Positions 35,347-46,552 of a stretch of DNA of 64,000 bases are shown piece by piece; the first letter of the stretch is position 1; each line of letters starts with the position of its first letter. The notes under the pieces are model-generated. The model was not told the origin of the DNA. It ran no database searches and was given only the letters and a program-made list of their open reading frames with translations. Source of the DNA: Leucobacter zeae (GTDB lineage: Bacteria; Actinomycetota; Actinomycetes; Actinomycetales; Microbacteriaceae); assembly GCF_016758175.1 (NCBI RefSeq), contig NZ_QYAB01000001.1, positions 797,256 to 861,255 on the forward strand, given 5' to 3'. The position numbers were made by a program, and so were the translations under genes.

Positions 35347-36608
35347 ACGGTCGGCGGAGGGTCGTGATCTCGGGGCTCGGGGCGGTGACCCCGAGCGGGC
35401 TCGGCGCGCCAGCGCTCTGGGAGTCGGTGCGAGGGGGGCGCAGCGCGATCGAACGGCTGGACCGGGGGGACGACGGAGACCGCTTCGCCGACGGCCCGAT
35501 CCGGATCGGCGGGCGGGTGACGGGCTTCGATGCGGGAGCCGTGCTCGAACCCGCGCTCGCGCGCCGGTTGAGCCCGGTGCAGCACTGGGCGGTCGCGGCG
35601 GCGGACGAGGCGCTGGCTCAGGCCGGCGCGCCCGTCGGCCGCCAGCTGCCCTGGGACGACACCCGCGTCTCCGTCATCGCGGCGTCGGGATCGGGCCCCG
35701 TCGACGCCGTGCAGCACGCGACGCTGGCGCTCGAGGCGCGCGGCTCCCGCGGTGTCCCGTTGACGCTCTCCGTCTACGGGTCGCACGATTCGGCCGCGGC
35801 GGTGCTCAGTCAGCGACACGGGTTCCGGGGGCAGTCGCAGGGCGTCTCCGCCGCCTGTGCGAGCTCCGCGGTCGCGCTCGGCGAGGGGGTGCGCCGCATC
35901 CGGCACGGCTACGCGGACGCCGTGCTCGTGGTCGGCATGGAGGACTGCCTGAACCCCGTGCACCTCGCGTCGAACGCGAATCTCAGGGCGTTGGCGATCG
36001 GATACGAGGCGTCTCCCGCGGAAGCGTCGCGCCCGTTCGATCGATCCCGCTCGGGGTTCGTGATGTCGCAGGGGGCCGCCGCGATCCTGCTGGAGTCGGC
36101 GGAGTCGGCCCGTGCCAGGGGGGCGACCGCGCTGGCCGAGCTCGCGGGTTTCGGCTCCGCGAGCGACGCCCACCACGCGACCGCGCCGCACCCCGAGGGC
36201 CGCGGCGGGGCGGCCGCCGTGCGCGACTGCCTCGCCGACGCGGGCGTCGGGCCGGACGCCGTCGATCACATCAACGCGCACGGCACGGGGACGCCCGCCG
36301 GCGACGCCGCCGAGCTCGCGGCCCTCGCCTCGGCGCTCGGCGAACCGGCCAGGGAGATCCCGATCTCGGCGACGAAGTCGAGTACCGGTCACCTGCTCGG
36401 CGCCGCGGGAGCGGTGGAAGCCGTGGTCTCCGTGATGTCGCTGCGCGATGGGCTGCTCCCGCCCACGATCAACCTCGTCGACCCCGAGTTCCCGGAGTGG
36501 GACATCGTCTCGGGTCGGGCGCGCGTCGCGCGGATCTCGACCGTGCTCTCCACCTCGTTCGGCTTCGGCGGCCACAACGGCGCGCTGCTGCTGCGGAGCG
36601 TCGCATGA
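35343..36608 (+). CDS. FabF-like beta-ketoacyl synthase
   Basis: This 421-aa ketosynthase is of KAS I/II type. The active-site triad is intact: C172 in SAACASSA, H313 in NAHGTGTP and H350 in STGHLLGAAG. It catalyses decarboxylative Claisen condensation of an acyl thioester with malonyl-ACP. The main FabF is usually in a fab operon; this copy lies between a ligase and a dehydrogenase and starts at GTG overlapping the ligase stop, so it is likely a specialised paralogue. No acyl carrier gene is next to it. Confidence 0.9.
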   Translation: MNGRRRVVISGLGAVTPSGLGAPALWESVRGGRSAIERLDRGDDGDRFADGPIRIGGRVTGFDAGAVLEPALARRLSPVQHWAVAAADEALAQAGAPVGRQLPWDDTRVSVIAASGSGPVDAVQHATLALEARGSRGVPLTLSVYGSHDSAAAVLSQRHGFRGQSQGVSAACASSAVALGEGVRRIRHGYADAVLVVGMEDCLNPVHLASNANLRALAIGYEASPAEASRPFDRSRSGFVMSQGAAAILLESAESARARGATALAELAGFGSASDAHHATAPHPEGRGGAAAVRDCLADAGVGPDAVDHINAHGTGTPAGDAAELAALASALGEPAREIPISATKSSTGHLLGAAGAVEAVVSVMSLRDGLLPPTINLVDPEFPEWDIVSGRARVARISTVLSTSFGFGGHNGALLLRSVA

Positions 36609-36609
36609 G

Positions 36610-36700
36610 TTCCGTCGCCCTGCGCGGCGGTGCTGCTTCCGTCGCCCTGCGCGGCGGTGCTGCTTCCGTCATCCTGCGCGACGGAGGAGTCGCAGGATCC
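36610..36700 (+). repeat. 27-bp direct repeats and a dispersed palindrome
   Basis: Two perfect 27-bp copies (36610-36636, 36637-36663) beginning TTCCGTCGCCCTGCG are followed by a degenerate third copy (36664-36700). The third copy ends in the palindrome ATCCTGCG...CGCAGGAT, which recurs at 39.4 and 51.7 kb. The segment lies between the ketosynthase stop and the dehydrogenase ATG. Confidence 0.8.
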
Positions 36701-36731
36701 AACCCGGCCCCCACCACCCGAAGGAGCGGAC

Positions 36732-37952
36732 ATGACCGATCGTGAGACCAGGCACGCCGAGCTGGCGGAGCGCTACCTCCCCGACGACCGCCTCGACCGC
36801 TTCAGGCGGCGGGCCGGCGCCGTCGACCGTGAGAACCGCTTCTTCGACGAGGACCTCGTGGAGCTGAGCGAGGCGGGGTACCTCGAGCTGTTCGTACCCG
36901 AGGAGTTCGGTGGACCCGGCCTCACGCTGCACGAGGTGTCGCGGTTGCAGCAGCGTCTCGCGACGGCGGCCCCGGCGACGGCTCTCGCGATCAACATGCA
37001 CCTCATGTGCGTCGGGGTGGTGCGGGCGATGTGCGCGCGGGGGGACCGCTCCCTCGAGTACGTCTTCGCCGAGGTCATGGAGGGCGAGATCTTCGCGTTC
37101 GGCATCAGCGAGCCCGCGAACGACTGGGTGCTGCAGGGATCGAAGACGTCGGCCGTCCCGCAGCCCGATGGCGGCTACCTGCTCTCGGGGACCAAGATCT
37201 TCACGTCGCTCTCGCCCGTCTGGACCCGCCTCATCGTGCACGGGCTCGACGCGTCCGACCCGGAGGCGCCGCAGCTGGTCTACGGCTTCATCGAGCGGGA
37301 CGAGCCGGGAGCCGATGGCGCCGACGGGTCCGGGATCGACGCATGCGAGCGCATCGTCGTCTCCGATCGCTGGGACGTGCTGGGCATGCGGGGCTCGCAG
37401 AGCCGGGCCACGATCCTGCGCGAGGCCAGGATCCGGCCGGAGCGGGTCGCGAGGCGGCTGCCGCCCGGTCGCCACCCGGACCTGCTGACCTTCGCGATCA
37501 CGAGCCATTTCCAGCTGCTCATCGCCTCGGTGTACGCCGGCGTCGCCCGCCGCGCGCTCGATGTCGCCGCGGCGGGGTTGCGCGGACGCACCTCGGCGAA
37601 GGCCGGCGTGCCGCTCGCTGAGGTGCCGGAGCACCGCGTGCGCCTCGCCGACGCGCACCTCGAGTTCCTCGCGGTGCCGGCCCAGATCGACGCCTATGCG
37701 CGCGACTTCGACGAGCTCGTCGACCACGGGCAGGGCTGGCCCCTGCGCCTCGTCGGCGCGCGCATCGCCGCGGCGACGGCTGCGAGGCGCTGCGCCGAGA
37801 CCGCGCTCATGTGCACCGGCGGAGCCGGGTTCGACTCGGACCACGAGGCGAGCCGGCTGTACCGCGAGGCGGCAGCCGGGCTCTTCCACCCGCCGAGCGC
37901 CGACGCCGCCAGGCCGATGCTCGCCGCGGCGCTCCTCGACACCGACGAGTGA
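36732..37952 (+). CDS. Acyl-CoA dehydrogenase family protein
   Basis: This 406-aa flavoprotein of the acyl-CoA dehydrogenase superfamily has LFVPEEFGGPGL (about 50-61), FGISEPANDWVLQGSKTSAVPQ (flavin-binding region), and a C-terminal helical domain with LMCTGGAGFDSDHEASRLYREAAAG. A GAAGGAG Shine-Dalgarno precedes the ATG. It follows the ligase and ketosynthase across a repeat-bearing spacer and could introduce a double bond or hydroxyl group into an acyl product. I did not identify the catalytic Glu, so an oxidase- or hydroxylase-type member is also possible. Confidence 0.85.
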   Translation: MTDRETRHAELAERYLPDDRLDRFRRRAGAVDRENRFFDEDLVELSEAGYLELFVPEEFGGPGLTLHEVSRLQQRLATAAPATALAINMHLMCVGVVRAMCARGDRSLEYVFAEVMEGEIFAFGISEPANDWVLQGSKTSAVPQPDGGYLLSGTKIFTSLSPVWTRLIVHGLDASDPEAPQLVYGFIERDEPGADGADGSGIDACERIVVSDRWDVLGMRGSQSRATILREARIRPERVARRLPPGRHPDLLTFAITSHFQLLIASVYAGVARRALDVAAAGLRGRTSAKAGVPLAEVPEHRVRLADAHLEFLAVPAQIDAYARDFDELVDHGQGWPLRLVGARIAAATAARRCAETALMCTGGAGFDSDHEASRLYREAAAGLFHPPSADAARPMLAAALLDTDE

Positions 37953-37970
37953 ACACCCCGGGAATCTGAG

Positions 37971-37986
37971 CGCCCGGTTTCGGGCG
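37971..37986. terminator. Short hairpin after the dehydrogenase gene
   Basis: CGCCCG GTTT CGGGCG forms a 6-bp stem 18 bases after the stop. It is short and lacks a clear U-run, so it is only a possible terminator. Confidence 0.35.
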
Positions 37987-38032
37987 GGTGCTACCGTGGA
38001 CGGCGGACCGGTTTCGTCTCGAAGGAATGATC

Positions 38033-39352
38033 GTGGGGGTCGACATGCGGAAACAGAGCGCCAGCGGATGGCGGCGCGCCGTCGGCGGCTTGGTGATCGG
38101 CGCGCTCGCGTTCGGCCTGCTGACCGGGGTGCAGTCCACCGCGTTCGCCGTGGGAGTGGATCAGGACCTGCCCACGTGGGACGACGTGCAGGCCGCCAAG
38201 AACAATCAGGCGAAGACCGACGCCGCGATCTCGAAGATCGAGAACCTCATCAAGGAGGGCGAGAAGGAGCTCGATCGCCTGCGCAACCTGCACGCTGCCA
38301 CGATCGAGGACCTGAAGGCGGCCGAGGAGGCGCTGGCGAAGGCGTCGGACAAGGCTGCGACGCTCGAGCGGCAGGCCAAGGAGAGCCGCAAGGAGGCCGA
38401 TGAGGCCGCTGATCGCGCCGGTGTGATCGTCGCGCAGATGTACCGCTCGGGCGGCGTCGACCGCAGCATGGAGCTCTTCCTCGACTCCGACAAGGATACG
38501 GCGGACGCGCTGCTCGAGCGCATGGCGTCGATGTCGAAGGCGACGGAGCGCAACACGCAGATCTCCGAGGAGGCCAAGGAATCGGCGAACACCGCTGCCT
38601 CGCTCGGCGAGCAGGCCGAGGCCGCGAAGCAGGAGCGCGAGGCGCTTCGCGCCGACAAGGCCGAGAAGGAGGCCGCCGCCGCGGTCGCCGTGACCGACCA
38701 GGGCGAGCTCGTGCGCAAGCAGGAATCGCAGCAGCGCGACCTCGCGGTGAAGCTCGAGGCGCTCAAGGACAAGACGGCCAAGACGGTGGACGGGTACGAG
38801 GAGCGTCTCCGTCAGGAGGAGGCGGAGCGCGAGCGGATCCGCAAGGAGCAGGAGGAGGCGGCGCGCCGCGAGCGCGAGCGCCAGGAGCGCGAGGGCAACA
38901 CGAATCAGCCGCCGCCGCCGCCCACGTCCCCGCCGACCGGCAATCCGAACCCGCCCACCTCGGGAGGGTGGACGATCCCGACCACGGGGTACTACGTGTC
39001 CGAGGGCTTCCGCCCGCCGGGGCGCCCCGACCACACCGGCATCGACCTCGCGACCGGCATGGGGACCCCGATCCTCGCCGCGCAGTCGGGCGAGGTCGCG
39101 ATGACCTACTGGGACGGCTGCGGCGGCAACATGGTCTCGATCAACCACCCGAACGGCTGGCAGACGCGCTACGCGCACATGAACTCGTGGGCGATCGTCT
39201 CGCCCGGCCAGTACGTGTCGGCCGGGCAGACCGTCGGATACGTCGGCAGCACCGGCTGCAGTTCGGGGCCGCACCTCCACTTCGAGATGCGTCCCAACCA
39301 GGACAACGGCTGGTACGACTTCGTGAACCCGGCGTTCTACATCAGCTTCTAG
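38033..39352 (+). CDS. M23-family peptidoglycan endopeptidase with coiled coil
   Basis: This 439-aa secreted or membrane-anchored protein has a signal peptide or anchor at about residues 15-40, a long coiled coil (about 60-300) rich in Glu/Lys/Ala and a Pro-rich linker. The C-terminal M23 (LytM-like) domain has zinc ligands H334 and D338 in HTGID and HLH at 414-416. EnvC/NlpD-like architecture suggests cell-wall hydrolase control at division. I place the start at the GTG six bases after AAGGA; an ATG four codons later is close. Confidence 0.9.
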   Translation: MGVDMRKQSASGWRRAVGGLVIGALAFGLLTGVQSTAFAVGVDQDLPTWDDVQAAKNNQAKTDAAISKIENLIKEGEKELDRLRNLHAATIEDLKAAEEALAKASDKAATLERQAKESRKEADEAADRAGVIVAQMYRSGGVDRSMELFLDSDKDTADALLERMASMSKATERNTQISEEAKESANTAASLGEQAEAAKQEREALRADKAEKEAAAAVAVTDQGELVRKQESQQRDLAVKLEALKDKTAKTVDGYEERLRQEEAERERIRKEQEEAARRERERQEREGNTNQPPPPPTSPPTGNPNPPTSGGWTIPTTGYYVSEGFRPPGRPDHTGIDLATGMGTPILAAQSGEVAMTYWDGCGGNMVSINHPNGWQTRYAHMNSWAIVSPGQYVSAGQTVGYVGSTGCSSGPHLHFEMRPNQDNGWYDFVNPAFYISF

Positions 39353-39358
39353 GGCCGA

Positions 39359-39486
39359 GGATCCTGCGACTCCTTCGTCGCGCAGGATGACGGGAGCAGG
39401 CGAGCGGAGTACCGCTCCCCGTCATCCTGCGCGAGCGCGGTGGCCTCTTCCGTCATCCTGCGCGAGCGCAGGTAGTCGCAGGATCC
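39359..39486. repeat. Composite copy of the dispersed ATCCTGCG palindrome
   Basis: The element is bounded by perfect 13-bp inverted ends GGATCCTGCGACT (39359-39371) and AGTCGCAGGATCC (39474-39486). Inside are further copies of the ATCCTGCG/CGCAGGAT unit in both orientations. It lies directly after the M23 gene and before the bidirectional terminator. Confidence 0.8.
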
Positions 39487-39495
39487 ACCGTCGCG

Positions 39496-39547
39496 GAACG
39501 CGAAGCGGGGGCGAGGATCCGATGATCCTCGCCCCCGCTTCGCGTTC
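39496..39547. terminator. Bidirectional terminator with 24-bp perfect stem
   Basis: A perfect 24-bp stem from GAACGCGAAG to CTTCGCGTTC with a 4-base loop (CGAT) sits between the convergent M23 and ppa genes. It ends 11 bases before the ppa stop codon. No long U-run is present; the stem itself is strong and suits both strands. Confidence 0.85.
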
Positions 39548-39557
39548 TTGCTGCGCC

Positions 39558-40049
39558 TCAGCGCTGGTCGGCGAGACGCTGCTGCGCCTCGACGATGAGC
39601 TGCTCGGCGTCGGCAGCCGAGCCCCAGGCGTCGACCTTGACCCACTTGTTCGGCTCGAGATCCTTGTAGTGCTCGAAGAAGTGCTCGATCTCCTTGCGGG
39701 TGTACTCCGGGATGTCGGCGACGTCCTGGATGTGCGCCCAGCGCGGATCCTTGTGCTGCACGGCGATGACCTTGTCGTCGCCGCCGGCCTCGTCGCTCAT
39801 CTTGAGCACGCCGACGGGGCGCACCTTCACACCGACGCCGGGGAAGACCGGGTAGTCGAGCAGCACGAGCACGTCGAGCGGATCGCCGTCCTCGCCGAGG
39901 GTCTCCTCGAAGAAGCCGTAGTCGGTGGGGTAGACGAAGCCCGTGTAGAGCACGCGGTCGAGGTAGACCCGGCCCGTCTCGTGGTCGACCTCGTACTTGT
40001 TGCGGCTGCCCTTGGGGATCTCGATGACGGCGTCGAATGCGGCGGTCAT
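39558..40049 (-). CDS. ppa: Inorganic pyrophosphatase
   Basis: This 163-aa family I soluble pyrophosphatase hydrolyses PPi to drive biosynthesis. It has [11 protein letters not shown] (about 10-20), [20 protein letters not shown] with the metal-binding DGDPLD motif, and DDKVIAV. AAGGAG lies before the ATG. It faces tilS and hpt, the usual order in Micrococcales. Confidence 0.96.
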   Translation of the reverse strand: MTAAFDAVIEIPKGSRNKYEVDHETGRVYLDRVLYTGFVYPTDYGFFEETLGEDGDPLDVLVLLDYPVFPGVGVKVRPVGVLKMSDEAGGDDKVIAVQHKDPRWAHIQDVADIPEYTRKEIEHFFEHYKDLEPNKWVKVDAWGSAADAEQLIVEAQQRLADQR

Positions 40050-40155
40050 GCACGCTCCTTCTCGATGCGGTCGGGGACGGCCCCCGGCCTCGGTTTGCGG
40101 TTCCGGCTCAAGGGTACCGGAGGAATCCGCGCCGATCTGCGGGTAGCGTGGGGGA

Positions 40156-41172
40156 ATGGTTCAGCGCGCCCTCCTCGCCACCCGCAGCGCGGTGCGGGAG
40201 GCGCTCCGCGACGTCGCGCACGGGGCGGGGGTGCCGCGCGGAGCGCTGATCCTCGTCGCGCTCTCGGGCGGGGCGGATTCCCTCGCCCTCGCCGCAGCAG
40301 CGGCGTACGAGGCGCCGCGGGCGGGGTTCCGGGCCGGCGCGGTCGTCGTCGACCACTCGCTCCAGCGCGGGTCTGCCGGGGTCGCGGCTCGGGCCGCCGC
40401 ACAGGCGCGCGAGGTCGGGCTCGACCCCGTGCTCAGCGTCCGGATCACGGTCGCCGACGCGGGGGAGGGGCCGGAGGCCGCGGCGCGCGCGGCGCGCTAT
40501 GCGGCCTTCGACGATGCCTCCGTGTGGAGCGGGGCCGAGCTGATCCTCACCGCGCACACCGCGGACGATCAGGCCGAGCAGGTGCTGCTCGGCCTCGCCC
40601 GCGGGTCCGGGGCGCGCAGCCTCGCCGGGATCCCGCGCCGTCGGGGCAGGATCCTGCGTCCGTTCCTCGGCATCACCCGAGCGCAGACGGAGGCCGCGTG
40701 CGCCGACGCGGGGCTCGAGTTCTGGCGCGACCCGCACAACGCCGACCCGGCCTACGCGCGCGTGCGGGTGCGCGAACGGATCCTGCCCCTGATGGAGCGG
40801 GAGCTCGGGCCGGGGATCGTCGCCGCCCTCGGCCGCACGGCCGCGCTCGCGCGGGAGGACGCGGAGGCGCTCGACGGGATCGCCGGCGATCTGGTCGCGG
40901 CGCTCGTGCGGCGCACCGATGCGGGGGTCGCACTCGAAGCCGGCGCGCTCGCGGCGCAGCCGGCCGCGCTGCGGAACCGGGTGATCCGCAGGGTCGCCGC
41001 CGCGGAGTTCGGCAGCGCTCTCAGCCGCGAGCACACGGAGGCCATCGCGGCGCTCGCGGTCGACTGGCGCGGCCGGGGTCCCGTGTTCGCGCCCGGCATG
41101 CGGGCGGAGCGGTCGCGGGGGGCCGTCGTGCTCTCCGCGCACCGCGGATCGCCCCGCGCGCCGAGGACCTGA
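40156..41172 (+). CDS. tilS: tRNA(Ile)-lysidine synthase
   Basis: This 338-aa N-type ATP pyrophosphatase converts C34 of tRNA-Ile2 to lysidine, allowing AUA decoding. The P-loop SGGADS is at 37-42, followed by [30 protein letters not shown] and LAGIPRRRG in the nucleotide site. The C-terminal domain is short, as in many actinobacterial TilS. It precedes hpt by 52 bases, the conserved tilS-hpt-ftsH order. Confidence 0.93.
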   Translation: MVQRALLATRSAVREALRDVAHGAGVPRGALILVALSGGADSLALAAAAAYEAPRAGFRAGAVVVDHSLQRGSAGVAARAAAQAREVGLDPVLSVRITVADAGEGPEAAARAARYAAFDDASVWSGAELILTAHTADDQAEQVLLGLARGSGARSLAGIPRRRGRILRPFLGITRAQTEAACADAGLEFWRDPHNADPAYARVRVRERILPLMERELGPGIVAALGRTAALAREDAEALDGIAGDLVAALVRRTDAGVALEAGALAAQPAALRNRVIRRVAAAEFGSALSREHTEAIAALAVDWRGRGPVFAPGMRAERSRGAVVLSAHRGSPRAPRT

Positions 41173-41224
41173 GCGACTCCCGGCGCGGCTCCGGGGACCC
41201 CGTCGTCGGGACTACACTTGCCCC

Positions 41225-41785
41225 ATGGATTCGAAGCATCTGGGTGATGACCTCTCCGTCGTTCTGCACACCGAAGCCGAGTTGCACGCTCGCCTGGCCG
41301 AGATGGCCCGCGAGATCGAGGCCGACTACGCCGACGGGCCGCCGCTGCTGGTCGGCGTGCTGAAGGGCGCCGTGATGGTGATGGCCGACCTCGCCCGCGA
41401 GCTCAACTTCCACGCGCAGATGGACTGGATGGCCGTGTCGTCGTACGGCGCCGGCACGAAGTCGAGCGGCGTCGTGAAGATCCTGAAGGATCTCGACGCC
41501 GACATCACGGGGCGCGACGTGCTGATCGTCGAGGACATCATCGACTCGGGGCTCACGCTCGCGTGGCTGAAGGAGAACCTCGAGACCCGCGGCGCCAAGT
41601 CGGTGCGCATCTGCACGATGCTGCGCAAGCCCGAGGCGCTCAAGGTGCAGGTCGACGTCGCCTACGTCGGCTTCGACATCCCCGTGGAGTTCGTCGTGGG
41701 CTACGGCCTCGACTACGCCGAGGACTACCGCAACCTCCGCGACGTGGCGGTGCTCGCGCCGCACGTCTACGCGCAGGAGGACTGA
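41225..41785 (+). CDS. hpt: Hypoxanthine phosphoribosyltransferase
   Basis: This 186-aa purine salvage enzyme converts hypoxanthine or guanine with PRPP to IMP or GMP. Family marks are [18 protein letters not shown] and the PRPP loop [10 protein letters not shown] at 102-111, with [13 protein letters not shown] before it. It sits between tilS and ftsH as in most actinobacteria. A strong hairpin follows the gene. Confidence 0.96.
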   Translation: MDSKHLGDDLSVVLHTEAELHARLAEMAREIEADYADGPPLLVGVLKGAVMVMADLARELNFHAQMDWMAVSSYGAGTKSSGVVKILKDLDADITGRDVLIVEDIIDSGLTLAWLKENLETRGAKSVRICTMLRKPEALKVQVDVAYVGFDIPVEFVVGYGLDYAEDYRNLRDVAVLAPHVYAQED

Positions 41786-41797
41786 GACCCGGTTCCA

Positions 41798-41828
41798 CGG
41801 CGGCGCGGGGCTCGTCCCCGCGCCGCCG
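41798..41828 (+). terminator. Hairpin terminator after hpt
   Basis: A perfect 13-bp stem CGGCGGCGCGGGG / CCCCGCGCCGCCG with a 5-nt loop begins 13 bases after the hpt stop. No U-run follows, which is usual in high-GC genomes. Confidence 0.75.
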
Positions 41829-41921
41829 AGCCGTATCCGTCGCCGTACGTGCGTTGTGCGCCATCAGCGGACAAGCGCCGCTCGCCCAGTGCGGTGTCAG
41901 AGGTATTGGCTACGCTTGCAG

Positions 41922-41941
41922 ATGCCGGCCCTCGCCGGCAT
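41922..41941 (+). promoter_or_regulatory. 5' leader hairpin just before the ftsH ribosome site
   Basis: ATGCCGGC CCTC GCCGGCAT is a perfect 8-bp stem ending 9 bases before the GAAAGG Shine-Dalgarno of ftsH. A TACGCT hexamer at 41911 could be a -10 box only if the hairpin starts close to the 5' end of the message. A role in translation or mRNA stability is possible. Confidence 0.4.
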
Positions 41942-41963
41942 GCATCTCCCGAAAGGCCCGGAC

Positions 41964-44132
<2,169 letters not shown>

Positions 44133-44136
44133 CCCG

Positions 44137-44730
44137 ATGGCCTCAGCCGTCGATCGCTCGCGCATCGCATCGGCGGTGCGCGAGCTGCTGCATGCCATCG
44201 GTTCGGATCCCGACAGCGCCGAGCTCGCGAGCACGCCGTCCCGTGTCGCCGACGCCTACGCCGAGTTCTTCTCGGGGGTGGGGCAGGATCCCGTCGCGCT
44301 GCTCGCCGACGCCGTGCCGGTCGGCGATGACACCGGCGAGCTCGTGGTCGTCCGCGACATCGCGCTGCGCTCCGTCTGCGAGCACCACCTGCTGCCCTTC
44401 CGCGGGCGCGCGCACGTCGCCTACCGTCCCGGAAGACGCGTCGTGGGCCTCAGCGCGGTTCCGCGGGTGGTCGACGTGCTCGCCGCCCGCCCGCAGGTGC
44501 AGGAGCGGCTCGGCGAGCAGATCGCAGACGCCCTGGTCGCCGGGCTCGATCCGCGCGGCGTGCTCGTGGTCCTCGAGGCGAGCCACGGCTGCGTCGCCGA
44601 CCGCGGCGTGCGCCAGGCCTCGGCGCTCGCCCTGACCGTGGCCTCCCGCGGCGCGCTCTCCGACCCCGCCGAGCAGGCGGCGGTCTTCGCCCTGCTGGGC
44701 ACCGACCCGATCGGGGAGGGCCCGGCATGA
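44137..44730 (+). CDS. folE: GTP cyclohydrolase I
   Basis: This 197-aa enzyme makes dihydroneopterin triphosphate from GTP, the first step of folate synthesis. Zinc ligands are C81 and H84 in CEHH and C152 in SHGC; RDIALRSVCEHHLLPF and VVGLSAVPRVV are family marks. Its stop overlaps the folP-folB start (ATGA), and it lies directly after ftsH, the standard actinobacterial order. Confidence 0.95.
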   Translation: MASAVDRSRIASAVRELLHAIGSDPDSAELASTPSRVADAYAEFFSGVGQDPVALLADAVPVGDDTGELVVVRDIALRSVCEHHLLPFRGRAHVAYRPGRRVVGLSAVPRVVDVLAARPQVQERLGEQIADALVAGLDPRGVLVVLEASHGCVADRGVRQASALALTVASRGALSDPAEQAAVFALLGTDPIGEGPA

Positions 44731-46007
44731 ATGCGGAGCGCACGCTCATCATGGGCGTTCTGAACGTCACTCCTGACTCGTTCAGCGACGGCGGACGGTA
44801 CGCGACCGCCGCGACGGCGATCGGCCGGGGGCGCGCACTCGTGGCGCAGGGCGCCGACATCGTCGACATCGGCGGCGAGTCGACCCGGCCGGGCGCCGCC
44901 CCGGTGGCGGTCGACGAGGAGCTCAGGCGGATCCTCCCCGTGGTGCGCGCCCTCGCGGCCGAGGACATCGCGGTGTCCGTCGACACGATCCACGCCGAGA
45001 CCGCCGCGGAGGCGATCGCCTCGGGGGCCCGCTACATCAACGACGTCTCCGGCGGCACCCACGATCCCGAGATGCTCGCCGTCGTGGCGCGGGCGAGCCG
45101 GGAGCACGGGACGCGCTTCATCGTCGGGCACTGGCGGGGCATCCCCGATCCGGCCCAGCAGCGCTCCGATTACGACGACGTCGTCGCGGAGGTGCGGGAC
45201 TCGCTCGCACGACAGGCGGACGCCGCGATCTCGGCAGGGGTCGATCCGTCCCACGTCGTGGTCGACCCGGGCCTCGGCTTCGACAAGACCTCCGAGCAGG
45301 GCTGGCGGCTGCTCGCGAGTCTCGAGGCGATCCGTGCTCTGGGATATCCCGTGCTCATCGGCGCTTCCCGCAAGCGCATGCTCGCCGAAGCGCTCGACCG
45401 CGTGCCCGCCGCCGCCCAGACGGAGGGTCCCGCGCGCTCCGACCGCGACGCGCACGCGCGCGACCTCGCGACCGCCGTCGTCAGCGCGCTGTCGGCGCGC
45501 GCCGGAGCCTGGGGCGTGCGCGTGCACGACGTCGCGGGGTCGGCGCAGGCGCTCGAGATCGAGCGGCTCTGGGCGGCAGCGCGCCCGGAAGCCGTGCCCG
45601 CGGTGCGGCCGCCGGTGCAGGCGGAGACCCGGGACCGTATCGCGCTCACCGGCCTCGAGGTCTTCGCGCACCACGGCGTCTTCGCATTCGAGCGGGAGCG
45701 CGGCCAGCGCTTCCTCATCGACGCCGAGGTCGCCGTCGACCTCAGCCGGGCCGCCGCGGGCGACGAGCTCGCCAGCACGGTGCACTACGGCGAGCTCGCC
45801 GAGGCGCTGCGCGACGCCGTCGAGCGCGACCCGGTCGACCTCATCGAGACCGTGGCCGAACGGCTGGCGTCCGTCGCGCTCGGGTTCCCCGCAGTGCGAT
45901 CGGCCAGGATCACGGTGCACAAGCCCGATGCCCCGATCGACGCGACGTTCGCCGACGTCTCCGTGACGGTCGTCCGGACGCGCCGGGACTCCGGGAGCGT
46001 CCGATGA
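44727..46007 (+). CDS. folP: Dihydropteroate synthase / dihydroneopterin aldolase fusion (FolP-FolB)
   Basis: This 426-aa bifunctional protein has a DHPS part (about 1-285) with MGVLNVTPDSFSDGG, IDIGGESTRPGAAP and VVDPGLGFDKT, and an aldolase part (about 300-420) beginning DRIALTGLEVFAHHGVF and containing LIETVAERLASVAL. DHPS condenses the pterin pyrophosphate with para-aminobenzoate; the aldolase makes the hydroxymethyl pterin earlier in the pathway. An Ala/Pro/Arg-rich linker joins them. The gene overlaps both neighbours (ATGA, and GATGA to folK), so the three are likely coupled. Confidence 0.92.
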   Translation: MNAERTLIMGVLNVTPDSFSDGGRYATAATAIGRGRALVAQGADIVDIGGESTRPGAAPVAVDEELRRILPVVRALAAEDIAVSVDTIHAETAAEAIASGARYINDVSGGTHDPEMLAVVARASREHGTRFIVGHWRGIPDPAQQRSDYDDVVAEVRDSLARQADAAISAGVDPSHVVVDPGLGFDKTSEQGWRLLASLEAIRALGYPVLIGASRKRMLAEALDRVPAAAQTEGPARSDRDAHARDLATAVVSALSARAGAWGVRVHDVAGSAQALEIERLWAAARPEAVPAVRPPVQAETRDRIALTGLEVFAHHGVFAFERERGQRFLIDAEVAVDLSRAAAGDELASTVHYGELAEALRDAVERDPVDLIETVAERLASVALGFPAVRSARITVHKPDAPIDATFADVSVTVVRTRRDSGSVR

Positions 46008-46552
46008 TCGCGCAGCTCGTGCCGGTGCTGCTCGCGTTCGGAGCCAACCTCGGCGACCGCGGCGAGACGATCCGTGCGGCGCAGCGGGAGCTGGCCGCCG
46101 CACCGGGCATCCGCTCGTTCACGGCGTCCCGGCTGCACGAGACCATCGCGTTCACGGCCGAGGGACCCGATCCGGATGCCCCCAGGTACCTGAACGGCGT
46201 CGCGACGGCTGAGACGACGCTCGCCCCGCACGAGCTCCTCGACCTCATGCAGGCGATCGAGTCGCGGCACGGCCGGGTGCGCGACGTGCGCTGGGGCGAT
46301 CGGACCCTCGACATCGACCTCATCCTCTTCGGCGGGCGTGTGATCCGCGACGAGCGTCTCGCGGTGCCGCATCCGCGCGCCCACGAACGCGATTTCGTGC
46401 TCGCGCCCTGGCTCGACCTCGACCCCGACGCGGTGCTCATGGGGCACGGCCGGGTGGCGGAACTGCTCGAGCGCGTGGGGGACACCACGACTCCGCTCGT
46501 CGAGTCCGCGGGAGACGGCACCGGCGACGGATCCGGAGCCGACGATGCCTAG
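46004..46552 (+). CDS. folK: 6-Hydroxymethyl-7,8-dihydropterin pyrophosphokinase
   Basis: This 182-aa kinase transfers pyrophosphate to the pterin, giving the DHPS substrate. Motifs include FGANLGDRGETI near residue 12, PRYLNGV, and the HPPK signature RVRDVRWGDRTLDIDLILF with the paired Asp residues that bind magnesium. It starts within the stop of the FolP-FolB fusion and ends inside the DUF3180 gene, keeping the operon contiguous. The C-terminus has a Gly/Asp-rich tail of about 20 residues. Confidence 0.95.
   Translation: MIAQLVPVLLAFGANLGDRGETIRAAQRELAAAPGIRSFTASRLHETIAFTAEGPDPDAPRYLNGVATAETTLAPHELLDLMQAIESRHGRVRDVRWGDRTLDIDLILFGGRVIRDERLAVPHPRAHERDFVLAPWLDLDPDAVLMGHGRVAELLERVGDTTTPLVESAGDGTGDGSGADDA

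Noticed and set aside
36448..36735. Frame with FRRPARRCC repeats near 36.6 kb
   Set aside because: It is the translation of the 27-bp DNA repeats in the spacer.
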